NCBI GenBank assembly: GCA_022843265.1
Contig: JALHNZ010000008.1
Span: forward strand, 1 to 64,000
Source: Gemmatimonadaceae bacterium
GTDB taxonomy: Bacteria; Gemmatimonadota; Gemmatimonadetes; Gemmatimonadales; Gemmatimonadaceae
Reading direction: 5' to 3'
Length of the DNA: 64,000 nucleotides
The notes beneath the pieces are model-generated. The model was not told the DNA's origin. It saw only the letters and a program-made list of their open reading frames with translations, and searched no databases. Shown here one piece after another: positions 1 through 6,997 of this stretch. Positions within the stretch are counted from its first letter, which is position 1, and every line of letters starts with the position of its first letter. Position numbers and translations under genes: made by a program.

Positions 1-576
1 TCGCCTGCTTTCCTGCCACGCTCGGCCGTCGTTCGGCGCCGCGCCACGCAACCGCTCGGGCACAAGCAGCACCGGCAGCTTGGTCGCACCCAGAATCCCG
101 GCGGCGACCACGTGCGGTTCCGCGTCGTTGAACTCGCTGCCGCAGCCAATGCCGATCATGTCCACCCGGTTGGACCGGGCAAAATCCACGAGTTCGCTCA
201 CGACACCACCCGCCCGCCACACCTCCGTCACGCGAACGCGGCGTTTTCCGGCGTCCAGCTGCGCGAGCAGTTCGTCGAACGCGTCCCGCACCGAACGTTC
301 AAAGGTGCGGTCGGCGCCGTCGATGGTCAGCCAGCCGTCTTCGTTAATGGGCACGACGTGCACCAGAAAGAGCGTGCCCTCATCCGAGACCATCTGATAC
401 AGAAGCCGCGCGGCATCTACGCTGGCCGGCGAAAAATCGAGTCCGACCATGCCGGTGCGTGGTGGACTCGTTCGCTCGGCGGCACGCACCATCGCGCGCC
501 GAACCTGAAGCGCGCGCGAAATCACCGCTGTGGAATTCCCGCTGTAATGATCGAGTCGGGCAGTCGAACGAAGCAT
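1..576 (-). CDS. Universal stress protein (UspA family), 3' end beyond window
   Basis: The minus strand reads open from the ATG at 576-574 to the window edge, so about 192 residues are seen and the C-terminus is missing. The first ~42 residues are Arg-rich and poorly conserved. A UspA-like domain then begins at GMVGLDFSPAS, followed by a beta-strand LFLVHVVP, a helix, and the typical nucleotide-loop region IGIGCGSEF...VAAGILGATKLPVLLVPE. The same GMDFSPAS signature occurs in the second domain of the tandem Usp at 19526-20482, so the two are paralogues. Usp proteins bind ATP or act as stress-induced regulators; the exact role here is unknown. Domain identity is clear; the start is the first in-frame ATG. 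Confidence 0.85.
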   Translation of the reverse strand, partial: MLRSTARLDHYSGNSTAVISRALQVRRAMVRAAERTSPPRTGMVGLDFSPASVDAARLLYQMVSDEGTLFLVHVVPINEDGWLTIDGADRTFERSVRDAFDELLAQLDAGKRRVRVTEVWRAGGVVSELVDFARSNRVDMIGIGCGSEFNDAEPHVVAAGILGATKLPVLLVPERLRGAAPNDGRAWQESRR

Positions 577-899
577 CGTCGTACTCCACAGAATGTGAGG
601 TCAGGGCCTGGCGTGCCACCGACAATGCGCCGCGGGGCCATCACAGTGCAGTGATCCACGACCGCTGACAGTCAGGAATTCGCCCACAACCGCGGGTGGT
701 TTCCTTTTCGTTACGCAAGACGAGTCGTGAAAGCGGGTCGGCTGCCGGTCTCAGACGGACCGCGTCGTGTGCACGCACGCGAGGTCTCGCGCGGATTGAC
801 GACACCCGTGTGAAGGTCCATGCTTCGCATACGTACGTACGTGCGCACGTGGCGAGCCCAACTATTGCCGCGCACGGTTCTCTCGTCTGTGAAAGGAAC
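577..899. other. Divergent intergenic region
   Basis: This gene-free stretch separates the Usp gene (minus) from the metallopeptidase gene (plus) and must hold both promoters. It contains an alternating CGTACGTACG stretch near 832-842. The plus-strand frame is open upstream of 900, but its composition (Arg, Thr and Ser-rich) does not look coding. I see no convincing operator. Confidence 0.4.
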
Positions 900-1847
900 G
901 TGACTGCTCCCAACGCACCCGATGCACAGCAACGCACCACAGGCGCTCCACGCAGCGCGTGGCGTCGAGCGCAGCTGTACATCCGCGTGGTGTTGATCAT
1001 GTGCATTGTCACCGCACCAGCGCTCATCACGCGTCGCGATAATGGCGAGTGGCAGAAGCTGACGAAGAATTCGGTGCGCGGCGACGCCACGTTTTCGAAC
1101 GAATCATCGGTGAGTGCGGGTGATCTGCAGGTACGCACTGCGCTCTATCTCGCCGCGCGTTCACCGTACATGGACGAACTGCTGCCTGAAGGTGACGGTG
1201 GCACGGTGTTTGTCGACTCGCTTCCCGAATTGGGCGGCCGTGCATTTGTGCGTCGTGCGTCGATCGTGATTGCGATGAATCACAGCTGGCAGCGCGGCAT
1301 TGAGTCAACGGAAATGCACGAACGTGCGCACTTGCTGCACGACCATGTCGGGAAACTCGCCTCCACAATTATCGCCGCGCTGCCCGCGCCACGTGCCGAT
1401 GAATACGCCGCCACGAATAGCGGTGAACACTTCGCCGAAATGGCGAGCAGTGCGTGGGATTTGTTGCACGAGGGCCGCGAAGAGCGGGTGGGCAAAACAC
1501 CGCGCGAACGGCTGAACGCACTCGAAGCGCGTGTGCCCGGCACGTCGGGATTTCTGCTGTACTATTTGCGTCATCCCGCATTTGCTCGGCAGTTCGATGC
1601 TGCGTCACTGCGCGCTGGCGCAGAAGCGAACATCGCGCCGCTGCGTGCTGAGTGGGAAGGCATCTGGGCGGAACTCGACGCGCGCAAGCAGAGCAATGGC
1701 ACGTTGCAGCGGTGGCCTGTGCCACGCATGAGCGAGTGGGTGGGCCGGCAGCAAACCATGCTGCGTTCGCAGGGTGGTCCGCTCAATCACGCTATTGCGA
1801 TCAGCTTCTGGCCGAGCGCGGTGGTACTGAAACTGCTTGGGAACTGA
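900..1847 (+). CDS. Putative membrane-anchored zinc metallopeptidase (HExxH)
   Basis: About 315 residues from the GTG at 900, which is preceded by AAAGGA. A single hydrophobic segment (YIRVVLIMCIVTAPALI, about residues 27-43) suggests an N-terminal membrane anchor or signal. The sequence MHERAHLLHDHVG contains HERAH, an HExxH zinc motif. EHFAEMASSAWD about 40 residues later could supply the third ligand (Glu), as in gluzincin-type enzymes. I do not recognise a named family. The gene ends 8 bp before the next start and probably forms an operon with it. The frame is open further upstream to 696 but looks non-coding there. Confidence 0.6.
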   Translation: MTAPNAPDAQQRTTGAPRSAWRRAQLYIRVVLIMCIVTAPALITRRDNGEWQKLTKNSVRGDATFSNESSVSAGDLQVRTALYLAARSPYMDELLPEGDGGTVFVDSLPELGGRAFVRRASIVIAMNHSWQRGIESTEMHERAHLLHDHVGKLASTIIAALPAPRADEYAATNSGEHFAEMASSAWDLLHEGREERVGKTPRERLNALEARVPGTSGFLLYYLRHPAFARQFDAASLRAGAEANIAPLRAEWEGIWAELDARKQSNGTLQRWPVPRMSEWVGRQQTMLRSQGGPLNHAIAISFWPSAVVLKLLGN

Positions 1848-1855
1848 GGTGTGAT

Positions 1856-3367
1856 GTGACGTGCACCCGATGGTTCGCCGCCCTGCTGTACGTGTTGCTC
1901 CCCACGGTCGCGTGGTCGCAATCGGTGAGCGGCACACTCGTGAGAACAGACGGCAGCGCCGCGTTCGGTATTCAGATTGTCGCGGTGGAGCAAAGTTCGC
2001 AGCGCGTGGTCAGTCGCACGATCACGGGCAGTTCGGGGCGGTTTCGCCTGAGCGTCACGCCTTCGCCAGTGATACTGCGCGCCGTTCGCATTGGGCATCT
2101 TCCAGTAGAGCTCGCACGACTGCAGTTGCAAGACAGCGAACAGCGCACGGTTCGTCTTGTGCTCACCGAGAATCCCATTCCGCTACGGCAGTTTGTGACA
2201 ACGACATCGCGCCGCTGCGAACAGAGCAACAGAGCCGCGCCCGAACTGGTCGAGCTGTTTTCCGATGTGCGCACAGCGCTCACCGCGGTGCGCCTCTCGT
2301 CTTTGGACAGTGCGCCGTACGGGCAGGTTGCGCTGATACAGGAACTGCAGGACAGGCGCGGCGTCCCGCTTGCTGAACCGTTCGTGCAACTGCTCACGGG
2401 CCCGAGCAAGCGACCGTTTCAGGCGATTTCGGCACAACGGTTGCGCGCGGAAGGCTACCTGGTGCAGGAACGCGATAGTGTGGTGTACCACGTGCCCGAC
2501 ACCGATGTGCTCGCGTCTGATGAGTTCCTTGAAGATCACTGTTTCTCGCTGGTACCCGGACCGGACGCGCATCCGGAATGGATCGGCATTCGGTTTGCAC
2601 CGTCAAAGACGGTGCGCGGAAAAGCCGGTATCAAAGGCACCTTCTGGGTGGCGCGAGACTCGCGGCTGCTGCAACAGCTCGACTTTCTGTACGATGGACT
2701 CCCGCGTGCATTTGACCGCTACGCGCTGGGCGGAAGCGTAGAGTTTTCGGTGTTGCCAGACGGCACGTGGTTTGAAAAGAAATGGCACACGCGCATGGCG
2801 CGCACTACGGCGCGGTTGCGACCGGGTAGTCGTTTTGCGGTGACCGAGGTATTTGTGGACGGTCTGCAACGCGTGGGCGGCGAGGTGCTCACGCTGTCAC
2901 GTGGCGAGCAGGTGCTATATGTGGGCAATGAACGACTCGCCGAGATGCTGGCCACACAAGCCGCTGTCGATTCCGACCTGCAGGCTGTGCATTATCTCAA
3001 CGATGCGGAGATGTTCGCGTCAGTCTGTTCGGAGTATGTGAACACCACCCCACGAACTTCGCTCATTTCGGGCACGGTGTTCGACGAGCGGCGCGAGCGC
3101 GTGGTGGGGGCGAGGGTGCACGCCGTGTGGAGCACGTGGCGACGCGTGGTGGACGACGTGGAGCGGTGGACCGATCACACGCTCGATGTCCTTTCCGGTA
3201 CCAATGGCTTTTACCGCCTCTGTGGCGCGCACCGCGATGTGAAGATGTCGCTGTGGGCCGCCGTGGACCTCCGGGAGTCGGTCAAGGTACAACTCAAAAT
3301 TCCTGTGAGCGTTGATCGGGTGCGCGTAGATTTGATGGTGCCAGACGGCCCGGAGGATAAGAAGTGA
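1856..3367 (+). CDS. Secreted carboxypeptidase-regulatory-like domain protein
   Basis: 503 residues from the GTG at 1856, which has a GAGGTG ribosome-binding sequence just upstream and begins with a clean signal peptide ending near VAWSQS. Residues ~20-100 form a CarboxypepD_reg-like beta-sandwich (SGTLVRTDGSAAFGIQI ... GRFRLSV ... VRIGHLPV). A long middle region follows with conserved Cys (RRCEQS, HCFSLV) and a C-terminal second CarboxypepD-like domain (SGTVFDERRERVVGARV ... FYRLCGAH). It is a clear paralogue of the protein at 9960-11432, sharing SDEFL-x3-HC and the closing GFYRLCG/GYYSLCS pattern. Probably periplasmic or outer-membrane-associated. Function unknown. Confidence 0.7.
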   Translation: MTCTRWFAALLYVLLPTVAWSQSVSGTLVRTDGSAAFGIQIVAVEQSSQRVVSRTITGSSGRFRLSVTPSPVILRAVRIGHLPVELARLQLQDSEQRTVRLVLTENPIPLRQFVTTTSRRCEQSNRAAPELVELFSDVRTALTAVRLSSLDSAPYGQVALIQELQDRRGVPLAEPFVQLLTGPSKRPFQAISAQRLRAEGYLVQERDSVVYHVPDTDVLASDEFLEDHCFSLVPGPDAHPEWIGIRFAPSKTVRGKAGIKGTFWVARDSRLLQQLDFLYDGLPRAFDRYALGGSVEFSVLPDGTWFEKKWHTRMARTTARLRPGSRFAVTEVFVDGLQRVGGEVLTLSRGEQVLYVGNERLAEMLATQAAVDSDLQAVHYLNDAEMFASVCSEYVNTTPRTSLISGTVFDERRERVVGARVHAVWSTWRRVVDDVERWTDHTLDVLSGTNGFYRLCGAHRDVKMSLWAAVDLRESVKVQLKIPVSVDRVRVDLMVPDGPEDKK

Positions 3368-3897
3368 TGCGAAAGGGAATACTCTCTGCTGCCTTCATGG
3401 CGCTTGCACTGACCGCGTTGCCGGCTTCGTCAGTTGGTGCCCAACAGCCCGGCAACTCGGAAACGATCTGCGCCCTCAAGAGCGGGCCCCGAGCCGGCGA
3501 ACGCATGCGACTGCGTGGCAGCTCCGCGTCGTTGCCCATCGGATCGCCGTGCGGTGATGGAGAAGGCAGTACCGGCGTGGTTGTGGCCAAGGATGCCATT
3601 TCCGATGGGCCGGGCTCTACAGCAACCCAAGCTACGCATCGCACATGCCAGATCGAGTGGGGACCGCGTGCTGGTCAGCGCGTGAGCGGTGTCACGCCGG
3701 CACGCCTTGGTGCCCCCTGCCGCCTTCGTGATGGCAGCACTGGGGTCATCGTGGAAGATGCGCCGCGACCAACGCGAGAAAACCCGCCGCTCGGCGGTGT
3801 TCCCACTACCCCGGAACGCCCGAACCCGCAGGTACGTCCTCCGGCCAATGCTCCCCGTACAACTCCGGTCCGCATGAGCCACAAATGCTGTGGCTGA
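3367..3897 (+). CDS. Secreted protein with two internal Cys-containing repeats
   Basis: 176 residues from the ATG at 3367, which overlaps the previous stop (TGATG), so translation is probably coupled. A GTG at 3364 is an alternative start. Signal peptide 1-25 (ends VGAQQ). Two ~40-residue repeats (35-75 and 94-130) share C-x4-GPRAG-x-R, a loop, then G-x-PC-x3-DGSTGVV. The C-terminal tail is Pro/Arg-rich and ends HKCCG. I do not recognise the family. The last 92 bp overlap the convergent gene at 3806-5461, an unusually long overlap, so the tail may be less constrained than the repeats. Confidence 0.6.
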   Translation: MRKGILSAAFMALALTALPASSVGAQQPGNSETICALKSGPRAGERMRLRGSSASLPIGSPCGDGEGSTGVVVAKDAISDGPGSTATQATHRTCQIEWGPRAGQRVSGVTPARLGAPCRLRDGSTGVIVEDAPRPTRENPPLGGVPTTPERPNPQVRPPANAPRTTPVRMSHKCCG

Positions 3898-5461
3898 AGC
3901 TGGCTTCGGAGCGGCTGCCAATGTACGTCTCCACCGCTTCCCAGTAGCCCTGATCATCACGCACCTTCTTGCAGTGCGCGCAGATTGGAATGAGACCGGT
4001 GAGGGTGCGCACTTCGGAGAGAGCGCCGCGCAGCTCGCTGTTGGCTGATGCAAGCTCGGTGTTCGTGCGCGCGAGCAATGCTTCGCGATCTCGACCTTTG
4101 CGATTGTAGTGCGCGAGCAGACCAAGCACGGCAACAGCGGACAGCAGCGACACCGCGCCCAACGCTACCACCAGACGTCCGCGCGCAATTACCGCCGCCT
4201 GCACGCGCTGCTCGGCACGCAAACGCGCGTTTTCTTTTTGCTCACGTTCTGTTTCTGCCCGCGCTTCGGTCGCCGCAATACGCTGGGCGGTGGATTGATC
4301 AAAAATCGTATCACGCAGCGCCTGATTGGCGCGCAGATGCATCAGGGCAGCCTTGGAGTTGCCGACGCGTTCTTCGAGATCGGCCAAGCGCGCGAGTGCG
4401 TCAATCGTGAGCACACGCTGCGCCACGCTCCGCGAGAAGGCGACGGACTTGGTGAGTGCATCAATACCGCGACTCCGGTCGCCCAGCACGCCGTACGCTT
4501 CGCCGAGATAGAGCAGGGAGCGCGCCTGACCGCGAATGCTGCCGCGATCCACCGCTACCCGATACACGGATTCAAGCAACGGTAGCGCCTGCGCGGCGCG
4601 ACCGTCTCGTACGTACAACAATCCTTGCGACACCGTGTTGAGCGACCACGCGCTGATGGAATCGGTGCGCGTCATGATCGAATCGGCGCTGCTGTACGTG
4701 GAGATCGATTGATCGATGTACTGCTGCGCCGTTGCAAAGTCGCCCATGTCGATGTGCAACATCGCCAGCGCGTTGAGCGCGTATCCCTCAGCGATGGGCT
4801 GCTTGTGTTCGCGTGCGGCGTCGACGGCTTGTGTGAGCAGTGGCTTTGCCCGCTCAAACTGACGCCAGTCGTGATACGTTTTGCCAATGTTTGTCAGCAC
4901 GACCGAGACACCAACCTGCCCGGCTTCCTCACGACGAAGCGCGAGCGCTTGCAGGAACGCATCGATCGCCGGTTCGTAGTAGCCCAGCTGATAGTATGAC
5001 GAGCCCAGGCTGTTCAACACCCGCGCGAGTCGCTCCACATCTCCAATGGCTTTACTGGCGTCGCGCGCGTGTCCGAGATGCGTGAGCGCACTGTCGTATC
5101 GATTGGCCATCCAGTGCAGCAGGCCAAGATTGTTGTGCGCCGCACTCATCGTGGGCAGATCCTCGGCGCGATCGGCAAACTCAATGGCGCGACGGTAATT
5201 CCCGAGCGACTCGTTGATGAGTCCCGCGTTTTCCTGCAGCTCAGCCAAAGCGCGGTACGCCTGACCGAGCGGCTTTGCATTGCCGACGCCCGTGAGCGAA
5301 TCGATGGTCTGCGCAAGCGCACGTGCGGCGGCCGAATCGATTGGCGCCTGTGCATGCGCGAGCGTGGCCTTCGCGGACAGGGCGAACGCGAGACTCAGCA
5401 GGCAGCCGCAGAGCGCGCGGCGGGGCAGGTGCAGCACAGAGAGCACAGGTTGGGTCGTCAT
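3806..5461 (-). CDS. TPR-repeat membrane protein with C-terminal C4 sensor-type domain
   Basis: 551 residues. Signal peptide 1-38. A run of tetratricopeptide repeats (~45-360, such as AAHNNLGLLHWMANRYDSALTHL) lies in the periplasm. A transmembrane helix (LVVALGAVSLLSAVAVLGLL) follows, then a cytoplasmic coiled coil. The protein ends with a domain around ICAHCKKVRDDQGYW and SHSICGSCGPELY. That paired-Cys domain is commonly found at the C-terminus of response regulators and PAS/GAF signalling proteins, where it follows a helix like this one. There is no kinase or GGDEF domain, so it is a sensor-like protein without an obvious catalytic output. Its 3' end overlaps the convergent secreted-repeat gene. 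Confidence 0.8.
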   Translation of the reverse strand: MTTQPVLSVLHLPRRALCGCLLSLAFALSAKATLAHAQAPIDSAAARALAQTIDSLTGVGNAKPLGQAYRALAELQENAGLINESLGNYRRAIEFADRAEDLPTMSAAHNNLGLLHWMANRYDSALTHLGHARDASKAIGDVERLARVLNSLGSSYYQLGYYEPAIDAFLQALALRREEAGQVGVSVVLTNIGKTYHDWRQFERAKPLLTQAVDAAREHKQPIAEGYALNALAMLHIDMGDFATAQQYIDQSISTYSSADSIMTRTDSISAWSLNTVSQGLLYVRDGRAAQALPLLESVYRVAVDRGSIRGQARSLLYLGEAYGVLGDRSRGIDALTKSVAFSRSVAQRVLTIDALARLADLEERVGNSKAALMHLRANQALRDTIFDQSTAQRIAATEARAETEREQKENARLRAEQRVQAAVIARGRLVVALGAVSLLSAVAVLGLLAHYNRKGRDREALLARTNTELASANSELRGALSEVRTLTGLIPICAHCKKVRDDQGYWEAVETYIGSRSEASFSHSICGSCGPELYGEHWPEDVPAGSGVPG

Positions 5462-5521
5462 GGGAGCGACAAGCTAACCAGAGTATCGGCAGCTTGGCGT
5501 ATTGCTACACGTCCATCGGCG

Positions 5522-6139
5522 ATGCAGGCTTCGCGCATGCTCACTGAACCGTTGTGGACCAGTAGTGACGATGCGCGGTGGCAATTGGCACTGGCGCACT
5601 ACAGCGCGGTGATCGCGTCGCAGGGCGTTGCGTCGCTGGCCGATCACGATCGCTGGTACCACGAGGAGCTGCCGGGAGCACTGCGGTCCCGTGCGCCCGC
5701 CTACGCCGCGCATGACGAGCTGGTTCGCCTCACGGAGTGGAAGATGGCGCGCGGCGTGTGGCGCGCGAGAAATTTGGTGCTGGTGCGCGGCAATAGCGCC
5801 GAACGTGTGGAGGCCGTGACAGCGGAGGCGTTTGCTTCGGTGCCGCACGAGAGCGCACCGATCGCGAAGGTTGCGGAGTTGGCCGGTGTGGGGCCGGCTA
5901 CAGCGTCGGCGCTGCTCGCCGCGTACGCACCGGAGGTCTATCCGTTCTTCGACGAGCTGGTGGCGCATCAAATCCCGAGCCTGGGCGCCGTGGCATTTAC
6001 GCCGGCATACTACAAACGGTATGCGCAGGCACTTCGGGAGCGGGCAAGTGCGCTGGGTGGGAGCTGGACGCCGGCTCGGGTGGAGCGGGCACTGTGGTCC
6101 CACGTTGGGGGCAAAATTGGCGTGGGTTTAAAACGGTGA
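5522..6139 (+). CDS. Conserved hypothetical protein with helix-hairpin-helix-like motif
   Basis: 205 residues from the ATG at 5522 (alternative ATG 5537), starting 60 bp from the divergent TPR gene. The sequence is mostly helical. Around residues 110-135, VAELAGVGPATASALLAA resembles a helix-hairpin-helix (LxGVGxxTA), and it is followed by VYPFFDELVAHQIP. Similar proteins without assigned function occur in actinobacteria and fungi. The HhH-like segment suggests DNA binding, or a distant relation to HhH-GPD glycosylases, but no catalytic Lys/Asp signature was identified. Function unknown. Confidence 0.65.
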   Translation: MQASRMLTEPLWTSSDDARWQLALAHYSAVIASQGVASLADHDRWYHEELPGALRSRAPAYAAHDELVRLTEWKMARGVWRARNLVLVRGNSAERVEAVTAEAFASVPHESAPIAKVAELAGVGPATASALLAAYAPEVYPFFDELVAHQIPSLGAVAFTPAYYKRYAQALRERASALGGSWTPARVERALWSHVGGKIGVGLKR

Positions 6140-6163
6140 ACACACTGAACGCAGGACTACCGC

Positions 6164-6529
6164 ATGGTTGAGATTTCGATCGCCAACGACACGCTGACGG
6201 TGGAGGTACAGGGCGCACACAAGCTGTGGGCGCTCAAGTCGACCCTGACCGTACCGCTGACCGATATTCGTTCGGTCAAGCACGACCCGGAGCGGGCGAC
6301 GCGCGCGTTTCCCGGTCTGAAGGTGCCGGGCACGCACATTCCCACGGTGTACACGGCCGGCACGTACTACCAGAGTGACTTCCGGCCGGATTTCTGGACT
6401 GTTCGGATGCCAGAGCACGCGATCGTGATTCAGTGTACGCCCGACGCGGCCTACGACGAGATCATCGTGGAAGTGCAGGATCCGCGGGGTACGGTCTCGC
6501 GCATTCAGGAAGCGCTCGACGCACGCTGA
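6164..6529 (+). CDS. Conserved hypothetical protein, PH-like fold candidate
   Basis: 121 residues starting 24 bp after the preceding gene. Strand-rich, with the pattern LWALKSTLTVPLTDIRSV ... PGLKVPGTHIP...AGTYY ... FWTVRMPEHAIVIQC ... IIVEVQDP, ending in an amphipathic helix. This pattern is typical of a small uncharacterised family common in actinobacteria and resembling bacterial PH-like domains. No signal peptide or membrane segment. Function unknown; co-directional with the HhH-like gene upstream. Confidence 0.7.
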   Translation: MVEISIANDTLTVEVQGAHKLWALKSTLTVPLTDIRSVKHDPERATRAFPGLKVPGTHIPTVYTAGTYYQSDFRPDFWTVRMPEHAIVIQCTPDAAYDEIIVEVQDPRGTVSRIQEALDAR

Positions 6530-6532
6530 CGC

Positions 6533-6877
6533 TCAGCTCGGGCGGTCCGTCCCGCGGTCCGGGTGCTGGGATTCGCCATCATCCGGTGGCGATACGCGCT
6601 TTTCCGTGAGCACCTTGGTGAGAAACCGCTGCCCCTCAGCGAGACGCTCGACCTCGCGGGCCATGTCTTCCATGGTATCGCGCATGGCGTCGGCGTCCGG
6701 GTCGAGCGGCTCCAACGGCGCGTGGGGCATGCCGCTGCCGCGCGGGTACAACGTATTCGGATTGATGCCACGCTCGATCAGACGCCGAGTCCACTGGGCG
6801 CGCTCCTGCAGTCGCCCGTACCAGGCACCGGTCATGGCGCAGCCGGCGAGCATCGCAACAATCAGGATGAGCAGCAT
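6533..6877 (-). CDS. Small membrane-anchored hypothetical protein
   Basis: 114 residues. The first 17 residues (MLLILIVAMLAGCAMTG) form a hydrophobic anchor. LAGC resembles a lipobox, but the preceding segment is short (12 residues), so a plain transmembrane helix is equally possible. The rest is hydrophilic: a helical segment with RRLIERGINPNTLYP, an acidic helix (MRDTMEDMAREVERLAEG), and a charged disordered tail. It converges with the previous gene (3 bp apart) and diverges from the TonB receptor gene. Confidence 0.55.
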   Translation of the reverse strand: MLLILIVAMLAGCAMTGAWYGRLQERAQWTRRLIERGINPNTLYPRGSGMPHAPLEPLDPDADAMRDTMEDMAREVERLAEGQRFLTKVLTEKRVSPPDDGESQHPDRGTDRPS

Positions 6878-6961
6878 GTCTCAGGGCAAGAGAGAAGAAC
6901 TCCCTCAGAATAGCGGCACCGGTGCGTAAAAGCACAGCCGCCCCACACGTAACAGAATGGA

Positions 6962-6991
6962 TTGTGTTTGATCATGGCTTATCATTATCTT
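6962..6991 (+). promoter_or_regulatory. Candidate promoter with Fur/Zur-like box for the TonB receptor operon
   Basis: A TTGTGT (6962-6967) and TATCTT (6986-6991) pair lies 18 bp apart. Position 6971-6989 (ATCATGGCTTATCATTATC) matches the 19-bp Fur consensus at about 12 positions, with a perfect right half ATCATTATC. Metal-dependent repression of a TonB-dependent receptor would make sense. If this promoter is right, transcription starts near the ATG at 6998, giving a leaderless or nearly leaderless mRNA. Prediction by eye only. Confidence 0.35.
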
Positions 6992-6997
6992 TACGAT

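Noticed and set aside
832..842. CGTACGTACG alternating tract as operator
   Set aside because: Simple alternating sequence, single copy, no spacing relation to a promoter.
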